A stretch of DNA of 32,908 nt from Muribaculaceae bacterium. GTDB lineage: Bacteria; Bacteroidota; Bacteroidia; Bacteroidales; Muribaculaceae. The notes beneath the pieces were generated by a model that ran no database searches, was not told the DNA's origin, and worked only from the letters and a program-made list of their open reading frames with translations. Position numbers and translations under genes: made by a program. Positions within the stretch are counted from its first letter, which is position 1, and each line of letters begins with the position of its first letter. The stretch spans positions 1-32,908 of the forward strand of contig JAFTDD010000088.1 in assembly GCA_017454355.1 (NCBI GenBank). The letters are read 5' to 3'. Positions 8,301 through 15,281 of this stretch are shown here, in pieces.

Positions 8301-8308
8301 TACCTTTG
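8278..8308 (+). promoter_or_regulatory. nusB promoter
   Basis: TTTG at 8278-8281, a 19-base spacer and TACCTTTG at 8301-8308 fit the Bacteroidetes consensus exactly. The -33 element is the end of the last TACTTTG heptamer and the spacer contains a T7 run. The nusB start is 24 bases downstream. Confidence 0.75.
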
Positions 8309-8331
8309 CACTTGAATTTGTAATATAGATA

Positions 8332-9297
8332 ATGATAAACCGAGTTTTGATACGCATCAAGGTGCTGCAACTGTTGTACAGTTATATGCTCAACCGCGAT
8401 GACGTGAACGGCTATGAGCGTGACATGCAGCAGGAACTGGCCGCCTGCTTTGAAGACTGCTATCTGCTCTACTTCCACCTGCTCAAGTTGCCGGTGGACT
8501 TGACCTACCTCAGGCTACGTCGACTTGATGACGCGATGTATAACAACACGTTGACGAGTAATCGTATTGACCCGGCCAACGACCGCTTTGTGAACAACAA
8601 AGTGGTGGCTGCGCTGGAGCATGACGAGGTGATGGCGCGCTTTGTCGACACCCACCCTGATGTCGCTTGGGATCGCGACGCATTGTTCCTCAAACGCATG
8701 CTGGACAAGGTGCTCGAGAGCGAGCCTTACCGCTGGTATATGTCGCGCCAGGAAACAACAATCATCGACGACGGACGCCTATGGCGGCAATTACTGCACG
8801 ATGTGCTTTTTAATGACGAGGAGTTCCTGCAAAACATCGAGGAAACCAACTCGATGTGGAGCGAGGACGACGTGGAACTCATCGGGCAGTTCGCGCTCAA
8901 GACGTTAAAGCAGATTGAGTATGGCAACATGCAGCCGATGCTGCCCATGTTCCGTGAGCCGGACGACCGTTACGACGACTGGGAGAGCGACGCCCACTTT
9001 GGTGAGCGCCTGATGCGGGCCACGCTGGCCAATTACGAGAACAATTCGCAGTTGATTGACAGCCTGATTAACGGCAAGAAATGGGATGCCGAGCGCATTG
9101 CCGTTATGGACCGTATAATCCTTTGTATGGCCATCGCCGAGGTTATAGAGTTTGACACAATCCCTGCTGTGGTGACTATCAACGAGGCGGTGGAGTTGGC
9201 CAAAAACTTCAGCACCGATAATAGCGGAGCCTATGTGAACGGTATCCTCCATTCTGCAATTGTGAAGTTGCGTGCTGATGGGGTAATTCTCAAGTAA
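8332..9297 (+). CDS. nusB: Transcription antitermination factor NusB (long Bacteroidetes form)
   Basis: NusB binds boxA RNA together with ribosomal protein S10 and supports antitermination of rRNA operons. At 321 residues this is about twice the E. coli protein; long NusB proteins with an extra N-terminal part are usual in Bacteroidetes. The start MINRVLIRIKVLQLLYSYML is family-typical, and the canonical all-helical domain is C-terminal, with AERIAVMDRIILCMAIAEVI and PAVVTINEAVELAKNFSTDN followed by FVNGIL-like YVNGILHSAI. The gene leads a tight series nusB-yajC-ybbR-coaE and has its own promoter in the heptamer array. Confidence 0.93.
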   Translation: MINRVLIRIKVLQLLYSYMLNRDDVNGYERDMQQELAACFEDCYLLYFHLLKLPVDLTYLRLRRLDDAMYNNTLTSNRIDPANDRFVNNKVVAALEHDEVMARFVDTHPDVAWDRDALFLKRMLDKVLESEPYRWYMSRQETTIIDDGRLWRQLLHDVLFNDEEFLQNIEETNSMWSEDDVELIGQFALKTLKQIEYGNMQPMLPMFREPDDRYDDWESDAHFGERLMRATLANYENNSQLIDSLINGKKWDAERIAVMDRIILCMAIAEVIEFDTIPAVVTINEAVELAKNFSTDNSGAYVNGILHSAIVKLRADGVILK

Positions 9298-9322
9298 ACA
9301 AATATTTAACAATTATATTATT

Positions 9323-9658
9323 ATGCTTAATTTGATTTTGATGCAAGAGCCGGCGGCTGCCGGCAGCGGTTGGAGTTCAATCATTATGATTGTGCTGCTG
9401 ATTGCGATATTCTACTTTTTCATGATTCGTCCGCAGTCGCAAAAGCAGAAGAAGATTCAAGAGTTCCGCAAGTCGCTCAAGAAAGGTAGCAAGGTGATGA
9501 CTGCCAGCGGCGTGTATGGTCGCATTGTTGACATCAACGACGAGACCGGCGAAGTGAAACTTGAGATTGCTCGCGACACTGTGATTCGCATCGATATCAA
9601 TTTCGTTTACGAGTCGGCGGATAGCGCCGCCGAGTCAACGGCCGAACAGGCCAAGTGA
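9323..9658 (+). CDS. yajC: Preprotein translocase subunit YajC
   Basis: YajC is an inner-membrane protein that associates with SecDF and the SecYEG translocon. The 111-residue protein has one transmembrane segment at about residues 18-34 (IIMIVLLIAIFYFFMI), followed at once by the signature RPQSQKQKKIQEFRKSLKKG and a small cytoplasmic beta domain with VMTASGVYGRIVDI. The N-terminus is short and rich in Ala and Gly, as in other Bacteroidales. It lies 25 bases after nusB and 39 bases before the YbbR gene. Confidence 0.95.
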   Translation: MLNLILMQEPAAAGSGWSSIIMIVLLIAIFYFFMIRPQSQKQKKIQEFRKSLKKGSKVMTASGVYGRIVDINDETGEVKLEIARDTVIRIDINFVYESADSAAESTAEQAK

Positions 9659-9697
9659 AAAACTCGCTGAGGCTCGATTACAAAAAACACTCCTGCT

Positions 9698-10651
9698 ATG
9701 GCCGGGAAGGTGAAAAAGATAACGTCGATGGTGCGCCGTCCGGCGATGCACACTGTGGCGGTGTTCACAGGCTTCTTGCTTGTGGCGGTGCTGCTGTGGT
9801 GCTTTGTGTCGTTCAACCGCGATGTGACGCTCAAGCAGGTGCCCGTTGTGGTGTCCGTCACCAACTGCCCGCCCGGCTATCGGTTTGTGGACCACGTTCC
9901 CGACACTGTGCTGTGCAACGTGAGCGGAGCCGGAATGAAGTTGCTTGTCGCCTTCTCGGGCGAAGTGCCGAGGCTGACGATTGACTTCGACAAGTTCGCT
10001 AACAAGGTGGATCACGTTTTGAGCGTTCCGTCGGTCAAGTCGCTGCTGTCGGCTCAACTGTCGACAAGCGGCATCACGGTGACAGATGTTGGCGTGACGT
10101 CGATTCACGCCCGCTATGCCGACTCGTCCAAGCGCGTGATGGTGGCGGTGATGGTGGATGAAAACAAGTTTGACATCACCGACGAGATTTTGCTTCAGCC
10201 TGACTCGGTGACCATCTTTGGCAGCCAAGCGCAGTTAGACACCATCAACGACATTGAGGCACCGGTAATACTCGAGGAGGGTGTGCGAGCCTACGATATC
10301 CGTCTGCTGCCTCCAGGCAGCGCTCTGCTAGCCGACCCGCCGTCGGTTCATGTTGAGGTGAACTTCATCAAGAAGGTGACGACGACCGAGACCGTCGTGC
10401 TCAGTGTGGTGAACGTGCCGCCCGATCTTGATGTGACTCTCGTGCCGGGCAAGGTGCAAGCGACCTACACTACCACGCTCGACCGCCGTAGCGACCGCCT
10501 GGACACTATCGCGTTTGACTATACCAACATCAAGCAACGGGCCGGACGACGTTTACCGCTCGACACCTCCTTGATGATGATGTCTCATCATGTTGAGAAT
10601 ATGGCTTTCAACACCGATAGTGTGGAGGTCGTTGTGGAGCGAAAACCATGA
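9698..10651 (+). CDS. YbbR-like domain membrane protein
   Basis: The 317-residue protein has a short basic N-terminus, one transmembrane helix at about residues 18-38 (VAVFTGFLLVAVLLWCFV), then a periplasmic part with YbbR-like beta repeats: VVSVTNCPPGYRFVDHVPDTV, ILLQPDSVTIFGS, VILEEGVRAYDIRLLPPGSAL. In Firmicutes YbbR (CdaR) controls the diadenylate cyclase CdaA; in Bacteroidetes the gene sits between yajC and coaE and its job is not established. It overlaps coaE by 4 bases, which suggests translational coupling. Start ATG 9698 was chosen because it leaves a normal short n-region before the helix. Confidence 0.85.
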   Translation: MAGKVKKITSMVRRPAMHTVAVFTGFLLVAVLLWCFVSFNRDVTLKQVPVVVSVTNCPPGYRFVDHVPDTVLCNVSGAGMKLLVAFSGEVPRLTIDFDKFANKVDHVLSVPSVKSLLSAQLSTSGITVTDVGVTSIHARYADSSKRVMVAVMVDENKFDITDEILLQPDSVTIFGSQAQLDTINDIEAPVILEEGVRAYDIRLLPPGSALLADPPSVHVEVNFIKKVTTTETVVLSVVNVPPDLDVTLVPGKVQATYTTTLDRRSDRLDTIAFDYTNIKQRAGRRLPLDTSLMMMSHHVENMAFNTDSVEVVVERKP

Positions 10652-11241
10652 TGAACGGGAAGCGGCGGCTGATTGCTATAACAGGAGGCATTGGCAGCGG
10701 CAAATCGGTTGTGAGCCGATTGTTGCGCTTGATGGGTTATGGCGTGTTTGACTGCGATAGTGAGGCCAAACGCCTCATGAATAGCGACCGCGCCATGCAA
10801 GACCGCCTGCGACGTGAGTTTGGCGACGATATCTTTACCGCAGCCGGCCTTATAGACAGGCCGGTGCTGGCGCAGAGGGTGTTTGCTGACTCTGACGCCC
10901 TGCAACGCCTTAATGCCATCGTTCATCCAGCGGTCACCAATGCCTTGCGGCAATGGCGTGAGAGCCAAGAGCGCCCCTTGTGTTTTGTCGAAACGGCAAT
11001 TTTGACCGAAAGCGGGCTGGATGCTGTGGTTGACGGCGCGTGGCATGTGACGGCTCCGGAGGCCGTGCGCGTCGGGCGTGCCGTGGACAGAGGCGGACTG
11101 ACGGCCGAGCAAGCGCTTGCTCGAGTGCGAAGCCAGCGTGATAATCCGGCGGACTATCGATGCCCACACCGTGACATTGACAACAGCGGCTCCATCGCCC
11201 TCATCCCGCAAGTGGAGCGCTTGCTAACGACTAATGACTAA
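10648..11241 (+). CDS. coaE: Dephospho-CoA kinase
   Basis: CoaE phosphorylates the 3'-OH of dephospho-CoA with ATP, the last step of coenzyme A synthesis. The 197 residues fit. The P-loop ITGGIGSGKSVVSRLL is at residues 11-26, the substrate-binding DCDSEAKRLM at about 36, LNAIVHPAV around 90 and the LID-like segment RVGRAVDRGGLTAEQALARV near 145. ATG 10651 one codon downstream is an equally possible start. The last codons (LLTTND-stop) are encoded by the first units of a CTAACGACTAA repeat. Confidence 0.94.
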   Translation: MMNGKRRLIAITGGIGSGKSVVSRLLRLMGYGVFDCDSEAKRLMNSDRAMQDRLRREFGDDIFTAAGLIDRPVLAQRVFADSDALQRLNAIVHPAVTNALRQWRESQERPLCFVETAILTESGLDAVVDGAWHVTAPEAVRVGRAVDRGGLTAEQALARVRSQRDNPADYRCPHRDIDNSGSIALIPQVERLLTTND

Positions 11242-11257
11242 CAACTAACGACTAACA
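11223..11257 (+). repeat. CTAACGACTAATGACTAAC simple repeat at the coaE stop
   Basis: Four to five units of CTAACRACTAA type encode the end and stop of coaE and lead up to the next start codon at 11262. Confidence 0.75.
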
Positions 11258-11261
11258 AAAT

Positions 11262-11684
11262 ATGTTGAAAAAAATTCTTTCTATCGCCGGCAAGTCCGGC
11301 CTCTACAAACTGGTGTCCTACGGTAAGAGTATGCTCATCGTTGAGAATCTGGAAACCGGCAAACGCACTCCTGCCTATGCGCGCGACAAAATTGTGTCGC
11401 TTGGCGACATCTCTATCTATACCCTCGAGGAGGATAAGCCGTTAGGCGAAGTGCTGCAGGCTCTTCTTGACAAGCAAGAGGGCAAGGCTGTCGATGCTGA
11501 CGTCGCTAAGGATAACGACGCATTGGTCTCTCTGATGGCTCAAGTGTTGCCAAATTATGACCCGGATCGAGTTCACCTGAGCGACATCAAGAAACTCGTG
11601 CAGTGGTATAACCTGCTCGTGGCCACCGACAACACCGAGTTTAAAGAGGCTCAAGAGGAGCCGGCCGAGGATAAGGCTGAGTAA
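11262..11684 (+). CDS. DUF5606 family protein
   Basis: This 140-residue cytoplasmic protein starts MLKKILSIAGKSGLYKLVSY, with a following SMLIVENLETGKRTPAYARDKIVSLGDISIYT that is characteristic of DUF5606, a small conserved Bacteroidetes family of unknown function. The N-terminal half looks like a compact beta domain; the C-terminal half is helical and acidic and ends in a poly-Glu tail (EAQEEPAEDKAE). It regularly follows coaE in Bacteroidales. A perfect 38-base palindrome starts 14 bases after the stop. No function is proposed. Confidence 0.85.
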   Translation: MLKKILSIAGKSGLYKLVSYGKSMLIVENLETGKRTPAYARDKIVSLGDISIYTLEEDKPLGEVLQALLDKQEGKAVDADVAKDNDALVSLMAQVLPNYDPDRVHLSDIKKLVQWYNLLVATDNTEFKEAQEEPAEDKAE

Positions 11685-11697
11685 TAATTATAACCTT

Positions 11698-11735
11698 TTC
11701 TAAGAGTTCTAAGATTAATCTTAGAACTCTTAGAA
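11698..11735. terminator. Perfect 38-bp palindrome, possible terminator
   Basis: Each 19-base half (beginning TTCTAAGAGTTCTAAGA) is the exact reverse complement of the other, without spacer. Each half is itself a tandem duplication of TTCTAAGA. It lies just after DUF5606. A hairpin could stop transcription in either direction, but neither side has a strong T run, so terminator is only one reading. Confidence 0.5.
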
Positions 11736-11753
11736 TGCTAAATCACCTGCGAT

Positions 11754-12332
11754 ATGCGTCGTGCCGCTTGTTACATACTGATGTTAGCGATGTTGCTGCT
11801 TGTCGCTTGCCGCGGCAAGCGTGAGACGCGCCGCGCCAGTTTCAAGCCGCATGACCGCACCGAGAAAACGACAAAGCGTGGGGACAACGGTAGCGCGACA
11901 ACGACGGTGACTGATGATGACGGTTGGGCTACGCTCACTATCAAACTCGGCCGCCGCGATAACCACAAACTCTATGAAGAGTGCCGTGAGTGGCTGGGCG
12001 TGCCTTACCTCTACGGCGGCCAAGAGAAAGACGGCACCGACTGCTCCGGCTTTGTGATGCAGGTCTATAAGGCGGTTTATGACCGCAAGATTGAGCGCAA
12101 CTCGGCGCGTATTTTTGAGCGCAACTGCGAGGAGATTGACAAGGATGAATTGCGCGAGGGCGATCTCGTGTTTTTCGCCACGGGTCGCACGAGCCGTATC
12201 TCTCACGTGGGGATCTACCTCAAGGACGGCAAGTTTGTCCACGCGTCGTCGTCTCGCGGAGTGAGGGTGAGTGACCTGAGCGAGCGTTACTACGTCAAGC
12301 ACTTCAAGTGTGCCGGCCGCGTCAAGAAGTAA
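11754..12332 (+). CDS. NlpC/P60 (C40) family lipoprotein endopeptidase
   Basis: This 192-residue predicted lipoprotein is likely to cleave peptidoglycan stem peptides at the cell envelope. The signal sequence ends in a lipobox LLVAC with Cys19. A low-complexity charged linker (residues 20-65) leads to the NlpC/P60 domain. The catalytic Cys97 lies in DGTDCSGFVMQVYK, His151 in RISHVGIYL, and the third polar residue is probably His163 in KFVHASSSRGV. The fold start is VPYLYGGQEKDG. The gene is full length and resembles Spr/NlpC enzymes. Confidence 0.92.
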   Translation: MRRAACYILMLAMLLLVACRGKRETRRASFKPHDRTEKTTKRGDNGSATTTVTDDDGWATLTIKLGRRDNHKLYEECREWLGVPYLYGGQEKDGTDCSGFVMQVYKAVYDRKIERNSARIFERNCEEIDKDELREGDLVFFATGRTSRISHVGIYLKDGKFVHASSSRGVRVSDLSERYYVKHFKCAGRVKK

Positions 12333-12334
12333 TT

Positions 12335-12376
12335 CCATAATTCATAATTCATAAGTCATAATTCATAATGCGCAAT
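12335..12376 (+). repeat. ATTCATA simple repeat carrying a start codon
   Basis: Units of CATAATTCATAATTCATAAG and CATAATTCATAATGCG fill the 35-base gap after the NlpC/P60 gene. The last unit contains the ATG of the next gene (12368). Confidence 0.75.
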
Positions 12377-13492
12377 TCACACTTACTTCGTACTACCTGC
12401 TACTTGCTATGTGCTACTTGCTACGTGCTACTGTTGTTTGGCGTGGATGCCTTAGCCTGCACGAGTGCCATCGTGAGCGGTCGGCTGACGGCTAACGGAC
12501 GTCCGCTCTTGTGGAAGCACCGCGACACCGGCGAGCCTAACAACCGCGTCAAGCGCATTGAGGCTCACGATGGGCTGATGGAGTTTGTGGCGCTATTCGA
12601 TGCTCGCGACCTGCGCGACACGGCGGCGTGGATTGGTATGAACACAGCCGGCTTTGCCATCATGAACACGGCTTCCTACAACCTGAACGCCGATGATGTG
12701 CCAACGAGCCAAATGGACCGCGAGGGCGTGGTGATGCGTTTGGCGCTTGAGCGCTGCGTTAGCCTTGCCGATTTCGAGACGCTGCTCGACACGCTGTCTC
12801 GTCCGTTGGGGGTGGAGGCAAATTTTGGCGTGATGGACGCCGCGGGCCATGCGGCCTACTACGAGACGGGCAACTACAGTTACCGCAAGTTTGACGTTGA
12901 CGACGCCCCCGAGGGGTATATCGTGCGCACCAACTACAGCCACAGCGGTCGCGAAGGCGAGGGACACGGCTACATCCGTGAGCGCAACGCATTGGAATTG
13001 CTGGCGCCCCACGTGGTGGCGCGCGACATTTGTCCGGCCACTTTCACCGAGGAATTATCGCGCACATTCTATAATTCACTCACTCGCGAGTTTCACCTGC
13101 CTGACACTCGGGCAGACCGCTGGATAGTCGACCAGGACTTCATTCCGCGGCGCATCTCCACAGCCTCGGTTGTTATCGAGGGCGTCTTGCCCGGAGAGGG
13201 CGGCGACCGCTCGGTGATGTGGACCGCGTTGGGCTATCCGCCGTGTGCCGTGGTATGCCCGGTGACGACCGGCGAAGGGGGAGTGCCCGAGCGATTGACA
13301 GGTCAGGGTCCGAAAAATCACGCGCCGGAGTGTGACGAGGTGTTGAGTCGCAAGGCTCAAGTGTTCTCTATCAGCCGCGGCAACGGTAGCCGCTACATCG
13401 ACTTTGACGTGCTCTATAACAATGATGGCACCGGCTACTGCCAGACGTTGCGTCGCCGCGCGATGGAAGTTTACCGCAATTATTCGCGTTGA
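12368..13492 (+). CDS. Secreted Ntn-hydrolase, C45 / linear amide C-N hydrolase type
   Basis: The protein has 374 residues and a signal sequence whose predicted end (VDALA) leaves Cys31 as the mature N-terminus in CTSAIVSGRLTANGRPL. An N-terminal Cys is the nucleophile of the acyltransferase-like Ntn hydrolases (penicillin/bile-acid amidase and C45 relatives). Supporting motifs are LLWKHRDTGEPNN, GMNTAGFAIMNTASYN and AAYYETGNYSYRKFD. The substrate, an amide in the periplasm or outside the cell, is unknown. The start codon lies in an ATTCATA repeat and codons 10-22 lie in a GCTACTTGCTAYGT repeat, so the hydrophobic core of the signal peptide is repeat-encoded. No better in-frame ATG exists downstream. 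Confidence 0.75.
   Translation: MRNSHLLRTTCYLLCATCYVLLLFGVDALACTSAIVSGRLTANGRPLLWKHRDTGEPNNRVKRIEAHDGLMEFVALFDARDLRDTAAWIGMNTAGFAIMNTASYNLNADDVPTSQMDREGVVMRLALERCVSLADFETLLDTLSRPLGVEANFGVMDAAGHAAYYETGNYSYRKFDVDDAPEGYIVRTNYSHSGREGEGHGYIRERNALELLAPHVVARDICPATFTEELSRTFYNSLTREFHLPDTRADRWIVDQDFIPRRISTASVVIEGVLPGEGGDRSVMWTALGYPPCAVVCPVTTGEGGVPERLTGQGPKNHAPECDEVLSRKAQVFSISRGNGSRYIDFDVLYNNDGTGYCQTLRRRAMEVYRNYSR
12396..12433 (+). repeat. GCTACTTGCTATGT repeat inside a coding region
   Basis: CCTGCTACTTGCTATGT, GCTACTTGCTACGT and GCTACTG follow each other within codons 10-22 of the Ntn-hydrolase gene. A similar repeat in inverted form is in the non-coding gap at 3511-3535. Confidence 0.7.
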
Positions 13493-13526
13493 ATTGCAAA
13501 GCACATTCCCACTAGCAACTTTTCTG

Positions 13527-13581
13527 ACAAAAAAATATATAGAAAAGGAAGAAAAACTTCCTTTTCTATATATTTTTTTGT
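13527..13581. terminator. Perfect 25-bp inverted repeat with five-base loop
   Basis: Arms 13527-13551 and 13557-13581 are exact reverse complements around AAAAA. The GC-richer inner stem (GAAAAGGAAG / CTTCCTTTTC) followed by TATATATTTTTTT fits a Rho-independent terminator 35 bases after the Ntn-hydrolase stop, and the mirrored A-rich arm would work for the other strand. Its last base is the first base of a -7 element, so a regulatory role is also possible. Confidence 0.7.
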
Positions 13582-13588
13582 AATTTTG
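13581..13588 (+). promoter_or_regulatory. -7 element before the AbiE remnant
   Basis: TAATTTTG, 20 bases before the remnant start, matches TAnnTTTG; no -33 TTTG stands at normal distance. The sequence continues TAATTTTGCGG, the same 11 bases found on the minus strand before the TSCPD gene. Confidence 0.5.
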
Positions 13589-13608
13589 CGGTCTTAAAAG
13601 GAAACAAT

Positions 13609-13884
13609 ATGGCGCGAAATCCGTTATTGCAGTTATCCCAAGCACCAATGACAACAGCGATGGTCGAGGCGTTGTTTCCTCACCTACACTCGCCGCTCAA
13701 AAAGGTGCAGGCACTTGAAAAACAAGGAGACTTGTTGCGCTTGCGTCGCGGACTTTATGTCGCGGTCAGCGATGTGCTCGGCAACCAGCCGGGTGTGGAA
13801 TTGTGTGCCAACCATATCTATGGCCCGTCTTACGTATCGCTGCATAGCGCATTGAGTAATTATGGCATGATTCCCGAGCGGTGA
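13609..13884 (+). pseudogene. AbiEi antitoxin, N-terminal fragment
   Basis: The 91-residue fragment is the N-terminal winged-helix part of an AbiEi-type antitoxin: PMTTAMVEALFPHLHSPLKKVQALEKQGDLLRLRRGLYV, then a YVSLHSALSNYGMIPER segment. Whole AbiEi proteins run on for about 100 or more residues after this point, with the domain needed for toxin neutralisation. Here a TGA follows IPER directly and the sequence passes into the C-terminal part of AbiEii. The DNA-binding half could still be made and bind its own promoter. Family membership is from motif recognition. Confidence 0.7.
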
Positions 13885-14255
13885 AACCATATTCGTTTTT
13901 CACACGATGCTTCACCCTGCCCGACTTGTTTGCCGGCAAAATGCACGCTTTGGTTTTCCGCAATTGGAAGTCGCGCGTCAAGGGACGCGACTGGTTTGAC
14001 TTCGAGTGGTACGTCCGCAATGGTGTGGCACTCGACTTTGCCCATCTGCATCAACGCGTTCTTGAGTTTAATGGCCGCGATATGTCGTGTGATGAATTTA
14101 TGGAAGAGTTGCGGCAGCGTTTGGCCACGACAGATATTGCCATGGTGAGGCGTGATGTGGAGAATTTTGTTGACCGTCCACGGGAGCTGGAGATTTGGTC
14201 CAACGACTATTTCCTGCGGTTGGCCGATATGATAAAATTCACCGCTTATAAATAA
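13881..14255 (+). pseudogene. AbiEii nucleotidyltransferase toxin, C-terminal fragment
   Basis: About 124 codons from a possible GTG start match the C-terminal part of AbiEii toxins: FTLPDLFAGKMHALVFR, then WKSRVKGRDWFDFEWYVRNG. The N-terminal half with the nucleotidyltransferase G-S and D-x-D residues is missing, so the toxin activity must be lost. The reading frame overlaps the AbiEi fragment by 4 bases. The simplest history is one internal deletion that removed the end of abiEi and the beginning of abiEii. The fragment ends with a normal TAA 9 bases before the GT90 gene. Confidence 0.7.
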
Positions 14256-14264
14256 AATATTGGT

Positions 14265-15236
14265 ATGCGACAGGCAAAGGCAGATTTTATCACAGAATCT
14301 CGGGTGGCGTACTGGTGCAAGGCGATTGCCCACTATGTGCTGCCCAAGTATCCTTATATAAAAAAGGAACAACAAATTATTGAACGCCTCACTGATAGCC
14401 AAATGGAGGAAGTGATGAGACGTGTCGACTACTATGTGGGCTTTGGCGAAGCGCCCTTGGAGACGGCAATGACGAGCGTTGGTGATTTCACATTTCCTTA
14501 TTTGGCGCGTCATCGCTTCTCCCTTTATTTTTTTGACCTTTATAGGATAGTAAGCCACTTCAAGAAGGAACTGTGGTTTAATTACCTCTTTGGCGATATT
14601 ATCCACAACACAACTGAGCCGACGTTTGTCAAAAGCCGTCCCATCAGGCAGGGCGAGACGTTGTCGACAATAATGAAACTCGATGCCCTGAGGCATTTCC
14701 GCTTCGTGAGCGACCCACGGCCGTTCGCCGCGAAAAAAGATATGTTGGTCTCGCGTAATTTCGTTACGCAGCCTCACCGCAAACTGCTGTTGGAGAAGTA
14801 TATCAACCATCCGATGTGTGACCTGGGCAAAATCAATGTTGCGGTTGACGATGAGCATCCCGAATGGGTCAGGCCGTTTATGAGCCTCGATGAGCAATTG
14901 AGTTATAAGTTCATTTCGTGTATCGAGGGAAATGATGTGGCGACAAATCTTAAGTGGGTGATGTCGTCCAACTCGCTGGCGGTGATGCCGCGGCCGCGTT
15001 ACGAGACTTGGTTCCGCGAGGCGGAACTGCAACCCGGGGTTCATTTTGTTGAGTTAAAGGCTGATTATTCCGACTTGATAGAGAAGATGGAATACTATAT
15101 ATCTCATCCCGACGAGGCACAGTTTATTATTGAGAATGCCCACAAATATGTTGCGCAATTCCGTGACGAGGAGATGGAGTTGGCAACGCAGTTGCTGACA
15201 GCAAAAGCCTATTTTGAGCGTACCGGCCAACTGTGA
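14265..15236 (+). CDS. Glycosyltransferase family 90 (CAP10/LpsA-like)
   Basis: This 323-residue enzyme probably adds a sugar, in other members xylose or glucose, to a surface polysaccharide or LPS core. The C-terminal half carries the GT90 hallmark: SLDEQLSYKFISCIEGNDVATNLKWVMSSNSLAVMPRP, then YETWFREAELQPGVHFVELK and DLIEKMEYYISHPDEA. The first half contains DYYVGFGEAP and FVKSRPI, matching bacterial CAP10-domain proteins. No signal peptide is seen, so it acts on the cytoplasmic side. It follows the AbiE scar by 9 bases and precedes another glycosyltransferase gene. Acceptor and donor cannot be deduced. Confidence 0.85.
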   Translation: MRQAKADFITESRVAYWCKAIAHYVLPKYPYIKKEQQIIERLTDSQMEEVMRRVDYYVGFGEAPLETAMTSVGDFTFPYLARHRFSLYFFDLYRIVSHFKKELWFNYLFGDIIHNTTEPTFVKSRPIRQGETLSTIMKLDALRHFRFVSDPRPFAAKKDMLVSRNFVTQPHRKLLLEKYINHPMCDLGKINVAVDDEHPEWVRPFMSLDEQLSYKFISCIEGNDVATNLKWVMSSNSLAVMPRPRYETWFREAELQPGVHFVELKADYSDLIEKMEYYISHPDEAQFIIENAHKYVAQFRDEEMELATQLLTAKAYFERTGQL

Positions 15237-15276
15237 ATTAGTAATTATCTAACATCTAACATCTAACATCTAATCT
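15237..15276 (+). repeat. CTAACATCTAACATCTAAC simple repeat
   Basis: Four 9-base ATCTAAC units follow TTAGTAATT between GT90 and GT2. The type also occurs after mtnN and coaE. Confidence 0.75.
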
Positions 15277-15281
15277 CAGGT

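Noticed and set aside
13860-15044. A 394-codon open frame on the minus strand across the AbiEii remnant and GT90
   Set aside because: It is opposite a gene with clear GT90 motifs, has no recognisable domain and no promoter; it reflects the codon bias of the true gene.
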